Positions 20,980 to 31,987 of a DNA stretch of 64,000 nucleotides are shown here, in pieces (the stretch's first letter is position 1; each line of letters opens with the position of its first letter). Position numbers and translations under genes: made by a program. The stretch is from Pollenia angustigena (taxonomy: Eukaryota > Arthropoda > Insecta > Diptera > Polleniidae), in the NCBI GenBank assembly GCA_930367215.1, contig OV884057.1:104867284-104931283 (forward strand). The letters are read 5' to 3'. The notes beneath the pieces were generated by a model. That model did no database searches and was not told the DNA's origin. It saw only the letters and a program-made list of their open reading frames with translations.

Positions 20980-21143
20980 CACAAAGCATACAGAGATGAA
21001 AAAAGTGACGTATGAAAAATGCCTAAATCATTTGCGAGGACAGCTTTCGAAGAAAGAGAAAGAAAACGTTTTTTGGTAGTGAACAAGGCGAATTAATTAT
21101 AAATTCGCCTTGGTAGTGAAGTGGCAATGTGTAAAAACAGGCC
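20980..21143 (-). mobile_element. Partial hAT-type MITE (family of 56352-56597)
   Basis: From CACAAAGCATACAGAGATG (20980) the sequence is the reverse complement of 56470-56597 with few changes. It is interrupted by the 29-bp palindrome at 21084-21112 and stops at AAAAACAGGCCC, where another CAAGGCGAATT terminus begins (21144). The other half of the MITE is absent. Confidence 0.8.
21084..21112. mobile_element. 29-bp palindromic micro-insertion
   Basis: CAAGGCGAATT ... AATTCGCCTTG with only seven central bases, flanked by GTAGTGAA at 21076-21083 and 21113-21120. The interrupted MITE has a single GTTAGTGAA at this point in its other copies (complement at about 56492-56500), so this is a clean insertion with an 8-bp duplication. 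It amounts to two terminal inverted repeats with almost nothing between them. Confidence 0.85.
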
Positions 21144-21394
21144 CAAGGCGAATTTACTTCAGGTGGCGGCGAGACTACAACAAGTCAGCAACACAAAAAA
21201 CAACATGTATTTTGTTTTTATTTTTCGGTCATGTCAAGGCGAATTCATAACAGGTAAGTGCAACTCTACAACTACAAAAAGCAATTTTCTGACTTGTTGT
21301 CAAATTTCAGTATAGAAACAAAACAATATTTTGACGTTTCACCATTTTGTTTAATTCGCCGTGGATACAGCTGACGAACGGCGGACGAGTTGAG
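21144..21394. repeat. CAAGGCGAATT-family repeat
   Basis: Starts CAAGGCGAATTTACTTCAGG (21144), with a second CAAGGCGAATTCATAACAGG at 21235 and an end TTAATTCGCCGTGGATACAG (21351-21370). Bases 21235-21394 are closely repeated at 49833-50026 (GCAACTCTACAACTACAAAA, TTCTGACTTGTTGTC, GACGAGTTGAGCTT). Probably non-autonomous DNA elements with a shared terminus. Confidence 0.7.
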
Positions 21395-21933
21395 CTTATA
21401 GGGCCCATACACAATACCACCATGATTGTACAATCAAGTGATTGTGCCAGCTGATTGACCGTGTATGAGCTTGTGGTGTGATTGTACCAGCTGATGGTGC
21501 TTTATCAAAAATAGTTTGATATTTTTTTGATTGAACCAGCATGATTGTATCGTGTGCTTTTAAGTTAGCTCATAAATGTTAAATCGTCAAGGCATAAACA
21601 TCAAATAATACAAAATTTAAAACATGAATGCCAAAGAAAAAATATTTTGGGGAGAATTTCTCGATCTTTATTATTAACGGCGCACAGTGGCTGAAAATCG
21701 TTTTTCATCGGCCAAAAATCTGTAACTTTTGAACCGATAGAGATAATTTTGCAATTTTTCTTTTGCAGGAGAGAAGACTTCTTGAACAGTTTTAATTTTG
21801 TTAAAATCCGTTCAGTAGTTGTTGAGAAATTTAAGGTCAAAGTTGAACTTTTGATGTTTTTTAGCATTTAGTATGAAAATGCTAGTGATTTAGATTGAGA
21901 ACTATGGTATTTTTTTATTAAAAAAGTTGGATT
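21395..21933. other. Non-coding; possible small MITE at 21399-21565
   Basis: GGGCCCATACACAATACCACC and later GATACAATCATGCTGG-type complements give weak inverted symmetry across 21399-21565, with repeated GATTGTACCAGCTGAT. The rest is AT-rich with no convincing coding. Confidence 0.3.
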
Positions 21934-22199
21934 TTTTTTCAGCCCACTGTTTTAAGAACTTTTTAATCTACATAACTGCCGAATTTCGTTAGCATATCTT
22001 TGTTCATGTCAGATTTATAGAATGTCAAACCTTAAAAATATTATTTTTTACTTATATTGAAAGCCCTTTTATTCATTTACACTATATTTTAATAATTTTA
22101 ATGTTTGAAATTCTATAAATCTAACATGAATAAAGGTATCATAATGAATTTTGGCAGTTATGTAGATTAAAAAGTTCTTAAAACAGTGGACTGAAAAAC
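21934..22199. repeat. Fold-back element, about 105-bp arms
   Basis: The left arm 21934-22050 and right arm about 22095-22199 are inverted complements (CCACTGTTTTAAGAACTTTT / AAAAGTTCTTAAAACAGTGG; TAATCTACATAACTGCC / GGCAGTTATGTAGATTA). The loop is about 45 nt. No ORF. Confidence 0.85.
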
Positions 22200-22842
22200 A
22201 TCCCCATTTTTGATAAACAAATGCCCAAATTCCCAATCCCGGAAAACGGCTTTAAATTTTTTTTTTTTGTCAATAAAGGCAATATTATTTACCATTCGAT
22301 ATTGCTCAGAATTTTCTAGAAAATAATGGACATATTAGAAAACATTACTGTTCTAAATGTATAAAAATCGGTGTGCTGAATTATTAGAATTTTTTACTCA
22401 AATAATTTTTTTTTTTTTTGTTTGAAAAATTTGATTTGGAATAGGGCATATGGGAGTAAAAATGTCAAACTGACTATAAATTGCTTCTACAAGCATACAC
22501 TTAATGTTTTCTTTTGAAAAATATAAACATTTTTATATATTTCTGGAGAAATTCGTATTCATATTACCTTTATATGCATATACATTCGCCTCGTATATGC
22601 CACTATACCTTTAAAAAAATGTATAGGCATGTAATAATACCTATGATCATTTTGTGAATAGGTTTCTACATTATCAACTCTACAACAGGTTCAACTGGAA
22701 CCAGTTCCACTAGAAAACTTTTTAGATTAAAAAAATAAATAAGTGTAAATTTTAAAAATTTTTTTTTTCTTTTTTTATTTAAATAATAATAAGGACAAAA
22801 ACATATTTTTTGCTTAAATAACAATAAAATTTATTATATCTA
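22200..22842. other. AT-rich DNA, no gene seen
   Basis: Poly-T tracts at 22257 and 22408 and low complexity. No motif recognised. Confidence 0.4.
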
Positions 22843-23531
22843 CTATTGATTCGGTTGGAAAATTGCCTCCAAATATTCCATATTTGGTTTTGTATTATCT
22901 TTGTCCTGTAGCAGCCCTTTTGCTTCTTCATCTAAGTCCCGATGTTCTACTTTCCATTGACTTCGAATGCTAGAGATGAGCGGATCTGACGTTGCCAACA
23001 ATATATTAAACAGATCTTCGTTCGTAAAATCTCGTGACATTTTTCTGGTATTGTGCTCCGTTTTGTTCTCTTGGGACTAGCGATAAAAACTTTTTCAATA
23101 ATATCGACTTTTGTGAGTTCTTTTTGTGATCGCAGTTGATATAGCAAAGCTTCTTGAATACTTGTATCTCCGATTTCTTCGTTGATATCCTTAAGCTTCC
23201 GCCTTTTAGATCTATCGCTACAGTTCTCAAGTGATTTCTTTGGCCTCCCAAGGTTCTTTCCATTTGTAGCTTCTGAAGATATCTGGACACTGAGTTCGCC
23301 ATCTAACCAGTTTGCAAAACTGTTGTAAAATCTAGGTTTACTCCATCCAACTTGTTTGAACCGCTTTTTTAAGTTTTTGACGAAATCGATTATTTTATTT
23401 TGCTGTTCCGATCGTATTTCAGTGCTGCAGGAATATAAATTGAGTTTTCCTTCAATGTAACTTAAAACATCTTCCTCCTTTTTATTTTTAAAATAGTCTT
23501 CGGATAATTCTTTATAGCTGAAGCTCTCCAT
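22843..23531 (-). CDS. Unrecognised protein with one apparent frameshift
   Basis: The main open frame 22947-23531 starts MESFSYKELSEDYF, continues with DFVKNLKKRFKQVGWSKPRF, GKNLGRPKKSLENCSDRSKR and RKLKDINEEIGDTS, then changes near 23060; the downstream frame 22843-23040 continues MSRDFTNEDLFNILLATSD and ends FQPNQ. A basic GRPKKS...DRSKRRK segment is of a type I associate with the N-terminal parts of transposon-encoded proteins in invertebrates, but I cannot name the family. No membrane segment or signal peptide. It may be the first part of an uncharacterised element, or a decayed host gene. Confidence 0.45.
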
Positions 23532-23764
23532 TTTTATAGATATTTACAAATTAGATTGTTATTGCTTAGATGTATTTTAACAACTGAGTTTTTATTCGAA
23601 TACCACTGGCTTTTATACATAGCTTGCGTTATATTGTGTTCCTAGGTAGCATAATAAGGTAGAATAAAAAACTAAATTGGGCTAAAGTAGGATACGCTTA
23701 AAATCCCACAAGTATTGGTAATTATATAATATAAAATACCTAGCACAACTTGGCTTGGTACATT
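23532..23764. other. Non-coding upstream of the unrecognised ORF
   Basis: AT-rich. It could hold the promoter of the minus-strand ORF at 22843-23531, but no motif is clear. Confidence 0.3.
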
Positions 23765-24603
23765 TATATTTCAGTCATATGAATAGGTAAAATAAAAAGA
23801 GCAAAATAAATGTTGCGAATAATTTTACACAAACTAAAAAAGTGTTCTATAGGCTGGTCCAAACAGGTACAAAAGTGCATTTGGGTTTAAAGTAGATACT
23901 TTCACCTTCCTACAGCTAGTAAAATCTCTCTAACCCCTTTTGACCCTCATAAATTCTATACTGATGAATTTCAATTTGACTACAATATAGAACCTGAAAA
24001 AATATTTAATAACACAGCAGGTATAATCGGTACAGTAATACAACATAACATTGTTTGAAGACTGCTTTACTACCAATATAAAAAATGTTGAACACACTAT
24101 TGATAAGAGTTTGACATAAAACATAATCCATCCGATTTGGTGAAATTTTTTAAAAGTTTGAATTTCCGAGGTTACCAATTTTAGAGGTCCGCAAGTCACA
24201 CTCCATTCTTTCAATTCAACTCAAAAGCTATCCGGCTATGACAGTTTAAAATTTCATTTAAATATGTTCAGCCGTTCATAAGAAGCAAAATAATTTTTCA
24301 AAACAAAACGTTCGTAAACCCTTGTGTTATATTTCAGTCATATGAGCAGCTTAAATAAAAATAGCAAAAAAAAAATGTTGCGAGTAATTTCATTAAAATG
24401 AAAAAAGTGTTCAACAGACAGTTCCAAACAGTTGAACAAGTATATATGGGGTTAAAGAGGACACTTTCAGCTTTCTGATGGTACTAAAATCTCTTTAACC
24501 CATTTTGACCCTAACAAGTTCTACTCCTCTAAAATTCGGATTTAACTAAAATATAGAACCTGGGGAAACATTTAATAACACATCAGGTATAAATGATACA
24601 GTG
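23765..24603. repeat. Diverged direct repeat, about 270-bp units
   Basis: Units 23765-24034 and 24330-24603 align along their length: TATTTCAGTCATATGA, AAATGTTGCGA, AAAAAGTGTTC, CTTTAACCC/CTAACCCC-TTTTGACCCT, TATAGAACCTG and AACACA-CAGGTATAA. Divergence is considerable with small indels. The 295 bp between them are not obviously related. Function unknown. Confidence 0.75.
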
Positions 24604-25254
24604 CTGTAATGAACCACTTTTTAAAAACTACTATCCCACTAGTGCTGACGGCAAACGCAATGGGGGGTGTAAAGGAAAAGTTTGGGGTAAACATAAAAAG
24701 GATCAAAAAGGTATCAAGAAGATAACAAAGGAAGGTGGTAGCACCAATAATAGTAAACTGAATAGCCAAGAGGCCATATAATATAAGGGAAGTGTATCCG
24801 TCAACCCATTCTCTAATCCTAGTTACTTTGGCTCGAAACCAAAGCTACGGGATGAGGAGAGAATGTAAGGGCGATACTCGAGAAAAATAACAGAAAATGT
24901 GGGTAAAAATAAGGTGATTAACCAAGGGAAAACAAAAGGGGGGAATATGATCAAACGGGGGGAATATGACCAAACGGGTCATTAAGAAATAAAGAAATTA
25001 ACCAGAAAGAATGTTAGAAATAAAGACAGGACCAGGACGGTCACAAAATGAAAAAAAAGAAAGTTTAAGCAAGATACTCGGGAGAAAACTAAAATACATA
25101 AAGAGGGGGAAATTACCAGAAGGGTCATATAACGAAGATAAAACGTAAGGTAGAAATCTAAATAAACTCTCCATTTTAAACGCACTCTGCACTAAAGCAC
25201 TTTGACAGGAGCTTCTTGGCTCCTATGTAGTAAAATTACAGATGTACATACATA
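24604..25254. other. Non-coding stretch with short purine repeats
   Basis: Purine-rich on the plus strand. GGGGGGAATATGATCAAAC and GGGGGGAATATGACCAAAC are adjacent repeats at about 24937-24976. Short ORFs here are of low complexity and not supported. Confidence 0.4.
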
Positions 25255-25830
25255 TTTTTTTTATTTTCGAATTTGTGGACTTAACCACAAATTTCTCGTC
25301 AATCAATCCAACATTGGCATTGCAAGAAACTCCCTTCCGCAAACGGCGTGTCCACCTGAAATAAAAACCGGACTTTAGTATAGGTTACTCTATAATTCAA
25401 AATAAATTAAAATATAACTCGCAGTTCACACGAGGATGGTCCTGCAGTGGAAAGGGCAACAGTCCCAGATGGCTGCAAGAAGAAAAGGAATTAGTATAAA
25501 TTCAATAAGAAAATTCAATTAAAACAAAACGTACCGGCTAGGAGCCATTCGGCCTGGTGTGGGCCGAAGGGACCATCCTTTAGTCCTAACGGGGCACCGT
25601 TCGGGCTCACGATCATCTTTGGAGCATTCTGGTCAAGTAAGAATCTCCTGTTGAAAGTAACAAAAATAAATATCAGAAGAACAAGGGGAACTACATAGTT
25701 ATTCGGCACCCAGAGGACGCCCGACTTACCTAGACATACCGACAGATTGTGTTTTGGTAGCCTTTCTAACTACAACAGTTGCTATACATGCGTAAATTAC
25801 ACAAGTCGTCTAAATCGATATAATGAGAAG
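25255..25830 (-). CDS. Candidate small four-exon gene
   Basis: On the minus strand there are well-formed splice sites: exon A ends at 25730 (AG|GTAAGT); exon B is 25647-25535 (acceptor TTTCAACAG, donor CG|GTACGT); exon C is 25472-25419 (acceptor TTCTTCTTGCAG, donor GA|GTTATA); exon D starts at 25355 (acceptor TTTTATTTCAG), with AATAAA at 25265-25260. The A-B-C join keeps one frame: from ATG in exon A, MSRRFLLDQ, then MIVSPNGAPLGLKDGPFGPH and QAEWLLA, ending in exon C after TILV, about 55 codons. No known domain. It could be a host gene, or exons of an unrecognised element, or a non-coding transcript. No expression evidence is available. Confidence 0.45.
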
Positions 25831-26504
25831 AAAAGAAAAACACTACACTTTATTTTATTTTTGATATTTTTTTTTGTTTAACCGTGGCTAACATTTAACT
25901 TTCGGTACTCCTCAGTAACTCACTCGCTCACCTACACACAATACAATTAACAATTTCAGTTTAATTTGAATTCAAATTGTTTATAAAATTTATAAGCAGG
26001 TAAATCGCAATAGGTACCTTTACGTTTCCTAAGTGAGTAGATAGATTTTCATTCAACTTTAAAACAATTTTACTTCCTTTTTTTACTTTCACGTGGACAT
26101 CTTTTAACACATAAAAAACAACGGAAGTTCTTATAAAATATCCTTTTTATTGAAAAAACAAAATATTGGCATCGTTCATAAAACCTTTTTCTCTCCATTA
26201 ACCAACACCAGATAAGGGGAACAGGGGGCTAAAACAGTTCGTTATCTTTTCCACTTATGTTTTTTTTTTCTTCATGTTTTTTTTTCTTTTAATTGTATTT
26301 CAATAAGCAAAATAATAAATAGATAACTTTACTTCGTTAATTATTCAAAGAATATTTGTTTCGCATTTAGGCCACATTTGATATAAATAAATTTAACCGT
26401 AAAATGTATGTTTTTTATATTCATTCGCTTCCGTTTTTTTTTTTTTTTATTTAAACTCAACGTTAATCGTTTAAATGCTGAAATAATACATATTTACAAC
26501 GCCC
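25831..26504. other. AT-rich DNA
   Basis: Low-complexity T-rich tracts (25856-25875, 26255-26290, 26435-26450). Upstream of the candidate small gene. No gene recognised. Confidence 0.4.
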
Positions 26505-27815
26505 AGTGCAATTCACTACACAGAAAAAATTATTGCCGAATTATTTTCAAACAAACGCTTGTTTGAATTTTTTTTTAATTTCTACAAATTTTTTTACTGA
26601 TTCAATTAAAAGTTTTGTTTGATTTTTATTTAACCAACAAAAATGTTGACAACCATTCAAAAATATAATGCACGCGTTATTGGTTTCAAGTTTTCATAAT
26701 TTTGTATGAAATATTAAACCCTTTTTAATGTTGTCGTCTTTTTGCATTCTTTTATTTGATCGTAAGCAACACTTCCTTATGTGAAATATAAGAACTACAA
26801 CAAAAAACACATGCAGTCTATTTTTGGACACTTTAAAAAAGTACAACAGTAAGAAAGATGAAGAGGTTTGAAGTAAAAAAAAAAAAAAAAATAGTAGGTA
26901 AAAAAACGTTTCACTCTTTTTAAACAACAGAAACAACATTATAAGAAACAAAATAAAAATACAATTTGGTTTAAGGATTGATGTTTGACTAGTGACGTCA
27001 GCAGTCGTCGATGGCTGCGAGTGTAAGACGGCAAATCCATCTGAGGAGATCGAGTGGTTGCGATCGAAACATGTCATGGTAACCTGCCGGCCAGGGTTCG
27101 AGCCCGAGTCACGTCAAGAATGAAAGATTATCAATAACAATTTTAATTGATTTTCATGTTGTAAAATTCCTTTCTTCATAAAAATAATTTAATAAGAATT
27201 AAATTTCATGAACTTAAGCCTAATTAAAAATATTAAAAATAAATTTTTGGTTGGTTTCAAAGTTGGTTAAAAAAAAACAAAATCCCGTATTCAATTTTTT
27301 CAAACTGTTTGCTTAAATACATCAAATACAAAAATATAATGATGACGAAAAACATATCGAGTCGGTATGTCGCCGTTTTTGGGTTACATTTCTTCTTCAT
27401 TAGCAAAGGAAAGGATACAGCAACAGTGAGTGATGACGATAAACATTGTGTGTATAAAAAAAGACTTCGTTCAAAAATTATTCCAACAAAAAAAATGTGT
27501 CTCAAAGCCAGCCGGCCGCTCTGCTCTCTCTTCCATCATCTTCTAATACAGTGCCTGCTTGTGTGCGCATCATTGCTTGTGCAAAAACCTTTTTTTTTGA
27601 TTTTGAAATTTCGTATATGAATTTCAGTAAACTTTTTGTTTGATTCAGTTAAATTATTTGTTTGAAAAACTCAGTGTTTTTTTTCAATAAAAAAATGCAA
27701 ATAAAATGTTTGAATATGCGAATTTGTTTATAGGACCGATTTCAGACAAAAAATTGTTTGATTCTACAAATTTTTTGTTTGAATTGGAAAAATAATTTTT
27801 TCTGTGTAGTGCAAT
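26505..27815. mobile_element. TIR element with CACTACACAGAAAAAATTATT ends
   Basis: Inverted ends CACTACACAGAAAAAATTAT (26514) and AATAATTTTTTCTGTGTAGTG (ending 27811). AGTGCAAT occurs at 26505-26512 and 27808-27815 and may be an 8-bp target duplication, though it overlaps the terminal CACT. Flanking DNA on both sides (about 26486-26510 and 27811-27930) is homologous to a continuous stretch near 43570-43750, supporting insertion. The interior is AT-rich with TTTGTTTGAATT repeats near each end, and it carries a tRNA-like repeat copy. Short ORFs look like noise. Confidence 0.7.
26955..27245 (+). repeat. Dispersed single copy of the tRNA-like short repeat
   Basis: About 290 bp closely matching the core of the 568-bp satellite unit at 50231-56223 but without the Harbinger-derived part. 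It runs from AAAATACAATTTGGTTTAAG to CCTAATTAAAAATATTAAAA. It defines the short element independently of the array. It contains a pol III B-box match GGTTCGAGCCC (27096-27106) and an A-box-like GATCGAGTGG (27047-27056). Likely a tRNA-derived SINE or SINE-like unit. Confidence 0.7.
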
Positions 27816-28352
27816 ATACATTTAAGAATGTGCATACTTAAGCACTATAGCATAGACGTTGAATGTTTTATATTTCTTTTATTTAATTTTTTTTTGTAGA
27901 TCCTAGCAAGCATTCTATTAAGAACTATGATCACTTGATAATAACTAAAAAAAAAACTTTTGACTGAACAAAAGAAATATAAACATCTTATATATATACA
28001 TATATATGTATAAATACGGAAGCAATTTTTTTTTTTGTTGATTTTTTAGTATCTTAACGTGCAGCGATTTTAATGAAACATTTATCATTTTAAAGGTATT
28101 TTTGTGTAGAAATGCGCAATATAAATTTGTTTTCTATATTTTTAGAATTAAATGGTTCCAAAAGCGTTTTAAATTTGTTTACAAACACACGCACATACAT
28201 GTAAATTAATTTTAATCGCGTTTGATTAAAATAAAAAAAAAAAGATTTTTTCTTTTTTTTCGGAGCGAACTCCAACTTTTATTTATGAAAATCAATTTAG
28301 AACTAAACTTAAAATTAAAACAAAATTGTCATGAATATAAAACTATGCATTA
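27816..28352. other. AT-rich DNA; left part is a dispersed repeat
   Basis: Bases 27811-27930 (AATGTGCATACTTAAGCACT, GACGTTGAATGTTTTATATT, AGCAAGCATT) are repeated at 43629-43745. The rest is low complexity. Confidence 0.5.
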
Positions 28353-28587
28353 CCAAATCATCACCTGATGTAATTCTTGGAATTAGTTTGTTGCTGATTT
28401 CTTTAATTTGCTGGGAACGTTACCAAATCATCGCCTGATGTAATTCTCGGAATTCATTTGATGTTGATTTAATTAGTTTGCTGGGAACGGGAGCAAAACA
28501 TACCTTTGCATAAACATATCGTCAGCATTAAATTCTTGCTCGTGTTCTTTGTTGTTATTTCATTTAAAAATGTATCTAGCGTTAACT
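28353..28587 (-). repeat. 3' LTR
   Basis: Matches 35815-36049 base for base by eye. It contains two internal direct repeats of TTCCCAGCAAA ... ATTACATCAGGYGATGATTT (coding strand). The last CCA (28353-28355) may be flanking sequence if the LTR ends in ATT, as errantivirus LTRs often do. Confidence 0.92.
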
Positions 28588-28598
28588 CCTCCCTCCTC
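28588..28598 (-). promoter_or_regulatory. Polypurine tract (plus-strand primer)
   Basis: GAGGAGGGAGG on the coding strand directly upstream of the LTR start AGTTAACG. This is the usual primer for plus-strand DNA synthesis and fixes the LTR boundary. Confidence 0.85.
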
Positions 28599-28627
28599 AA
28601 GAACAATTGCCCTCAATTGTTTTCCAT

Positions 28628-30245
28628 TTAAAAATATGGGAGATCGTTTATTCGAAAATTTGATGAATGTTTGTTGTTTCCAGGCTGGGTGTTGGCTAAA
28701 ATAACTGCTGGAGCATATGACGAATAGGAGTTTTCCATATTTTTTTTGGCCGCATTTGATTTTTGTGAAATTTTATATAGATGGAAAATTAAGAAGCCCA
28801 TAGCCACAAGCAGTAGTAGGAAGAACATAGTTGACACTCCGTTTATGATTGTTCCCATTTTTAGCGTTCCAATTTCGTGGGTATTGCTGAGGTGTAATTC
28901 ATTTAGGCTCTCAATCTTCAAAAGCTTTTCCAAACCTCTTTGGTGTAGGCTGTAACCCAGCAGGATTAGTTTCCATTTGCGGGGCTTCCAAATTACGATA
29001 TGTTTTATCCTGTGCCACAATCGTAGTGTTTGTAAATTTTATCAGAAATGTACCGGACAAATGGTGTTTGACGTTATCAACCAAAATTGTATCGTTGTAA
29101 TCATTAAGCAGGATCACTCCGGGAAATAAGTTTTCAATTAATGGAATATGTTGACTGTTGCTGTAGGTGCATGATGATGGTAAACTTTTGATGATATATG
29201 GTATGCAGGTATTATTACTAAGATCTACTAATTCATTGTTATTGCAAATTTTAACAGAATTATACTTTAAACAATTATTTTTTATTCCATACATTTGGTT
29301 TGAACTTTTCATTACTTCGTTAAATAATAATTTTATAATTTTTCCATTTTTCTTTACTGGATACAATAAAATGTTTTCATATAATTTTTCGTTTGTCAAT
29401 GGAACTTTGATAATATATAGGATCATTGAATTGTTATACATTACATTAACTTTGGCGTATTCTACCGCCTCTTCAACTGATGCAAATGGCATCTTTTCTT
29501 CTTTCAATTTCTCTAAGGCTAATTTTATTTCAAGTTTATTCAAAATTACGGAATTAATTATTCCGTTTTTCGCCCACTGTATGGCGTAATTAATATTTAT
29601 CAACTCCTCTTTAATGAGTCTTACTCGATTTTGTAAAATTAATGCTATTTCATTATTCAAATAATTGTCCTTGCCTATGGCATTTGACATTTCATTAATT
29701 AGTCTTGTTACATTATTCAATCTATCATTTACAATTTGATTAATTATAACCTGTTTATTATTATTTTCATTTAACTCATTCATATTGAATTTCAACATTT
29801 CGAAGTCATCGTGGTCTGGAGTGCCAGCGATGTACTTCCATGCAGTACCAATTACATTAAATGATCTTTTATTTCTTACATTATTATTTTTTTCATTGTT
29901 ATTATCGTTATTACTACTCTTACCATTAAAATTGTTATTATAGTTATTATTTAAAGGAACAATACTCTGGATTAAGTCCAAAGCTTGCGTTATTTCTTCT
30001 CTAAGGATGGGATAAAAAGGATTGGATTTTTGGATAGTTCGTTCAGCATAAATCTGTGTCTCTTTTACAAAACTGTCGTACTGTTTCAGGTCTATGGGAT
30101 GGATTATTCTGAAGGTTCCGTCTTGAACTTTGCTCTGACCATTATTGATCGTTATTAGATGAGCAGACGTGTAGTCTATTATCTGAAGTTCCGCTTTACA
30201 GTTTATTATAATCAATCTAAAAAAAAACAAAAATAGAAATTTCAT
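28628..30245 (-). pseudogene. env: Envelope (F-like) gene, frameshifted
   Basis: The main open frame 28911-30245 (444 codons) starts with a hydrophobic signal peptide (about residues 1-17), has many N-glycosylation sites and Asn-rich stretches, and a basic furin-type cleavage site (RNKR, residues 124-127) followed by a region typical of the baculovirus F-like fusion proteins of errantiviruses. The C-terminal part, 28628 to about 28950, lies in another frame and carries one transmembrane segment (about 28770-28830) and a short cytoplasmic tail. A frameshift near 28950 separates ectodomain from membrane anchor, so this copy would give an unanchored protein. The family mediates membrane fusion; this copy is described only as a relic. 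Confidence 0.85.
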
Positions 30246-31987
30246 GTTTTAATAAGACTCTTATGTACCGTTCTTCCAGATCGCGTTCTGACCGTAGAGT
30301 TACTGTTACTAGCTACGATTTCTTTATTGTATGTCGGCGTAAGTTTATTTCCTAGTCTCTTATTAATTCGGACATAAATAACATCTCCCTCTGAGTATGT
30401 TTTCATTGGTGCCTTACTTTTGTTATGATAACTGAGATCGGATATTTGTTTCTCTTGTAATTTACGCATTGTTTCCCTACGAAAATTTTCCAGCTGCTCT
30501 GGGTCGCTACTGACCCTTCTGCCAAATAGCACTTCGACAGGTTTCCTTTTAGTCGTTGAATGAATTGTCAAGTTATACTCCTTGACCGATCTTTCCAACA
30601 ACTCCTCAAAAGTGTCATGAGCTCTCTCAGCTTTTAGACAGCGCATGATCTCTTGAAGTGTTGAGTGAAAACGTTCCACCTGTCCATTTTAACAGCTTGT
30701 GTAAGGGGGTGTACGATAAATGCTTATACCGAATTCATTTTCCACCATATGGTTAGTGGAAACAGAATTAAAAGATTTCTCATTATCGAATATTACAGTT
30801 TCGGGAATAAGGAAAAAAAGTATATCCCTTAAAGGCTGTCTAATATCCTCAGCGGCGCGGGATCTAATTACCTTTGCCACTGCAAATTTCAAAAATTTAT
30901 CCAAAGCTGTCAAAACCGAATGGTTATCCGTGATAAAAATATCAAGGTGGACAATTTGTTCCGGAAATTGTGGGATAGGGGTTGCCTGAATTTCCGGTTT
31001 AGCAGGATGACGATCATATTTATTCTCCCTGCACACTCCACAGTTCTTTATTATCCTAGTAATCTTCTTATTCATGGATGGAAAATAATATCTTTCCATA
31101 ATTTGAATTTTATTCTCTCGAGCATTTCTATGTGCTCGATTATGCGTACGCAACATTATATTTTCCTGCTCTTGCTCACTAGTGACATCCTCAACTTGTA
31201 GTTGAGTAAACCTTACTTTATAATTACTAAAGTGTAAAGGATATATCTCCTGAATCTTACCCATAATATGTTCGCTAGTTTTAATGCAATTAATCACTGA
31301 CGGATTTAAATAGCGTTTTAAGATTTGTATCAGATTATCCGAATCGTAACCTTGTTCCATAATTATATGTCTATGGTAGGTCGGGAAAACTATTTTAAAT
31401 TGATAAGACTGCGTTTGATCTTCACTAAGAAAAATCTGATTTTTGAATGCGTTAATAGGGACCTCTACAGAATATATTAGGTTATGGGAAGAGCTTTCAC
31501 CACTGTGTTCACTAGATGTTAATGTGTTTATCTGAGCTAATGGAATTCTTGACAAAGCATCAGCAACAACATTCGCCCTTCCTGGTTTATAATGCAATTC
31601 GTAATTATATTCTTCCAGAATTGCTTTCCACCGCTTCATCTTACTATTGTTGTTCTTATTACTCAGTGCATAGGTGAGGGGTTGGTGGTCAGTATATATG
31701 TTTATCTTAGCAACACCGTATAAATAATTCCGTAAAGAATTCAAAGCCCATATAATTGCTAACATTTCTTTCTCGTTAGCAGCATAGCTTTCCTCAGCTT
31801 TGCTCAATGTTCTAGATATAAAAGTAATAGGCTTATCGTCCTGGGAAAGCACCGCACCGATGGCAAAATTCGATGCGTCAGTCGTTAATGCAAAGTCTTT
31901 ATCAAAGTTCGGATATGCCAACATTATATCCCCGGAAACTAGAGTCGATTTAATTTTATTAAAAGCAGAAATAGCTTCTGAATTCAA
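30242..31987 (-). pseudogene. pol: pol: RNase H and integrase, one nonsense codon
   Basis: The stretch 30689-31987 begins in the RT-RNase H connection, then RNase H (LTTDASNFAIGAVLSQ, YTDHQPLTYAL), a chromatin-linked linker and the integrase: an HHCC zinc domain (HNRAHRN, CGVCRENK) and the core with HLDIFITD and IFDNEKSF. A TAA at about 30686-30688 interrupts the core just before NGQVERFHSTLQEI, which contains the last catalytic Glu; 30242-30679 continues in the same frame to the C-terminus. The last residues overlap the env start (30242-30245). Integrase joins cDNA to the host chromosome; the nonsense codon removes the last catalytic acid. Confidence 0.88.

Noticed and set aside
24593..24781. 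Lys/Gly-rich 62-codon ORF
   Set aside because: Low complexity, purine-rich tract; no domain and no splice context.
29167..29589. Plus-strand 140-codon ORF
   Set aside because: Antisense of the env open frame; hydrophobic translation from AT-rich DNA.
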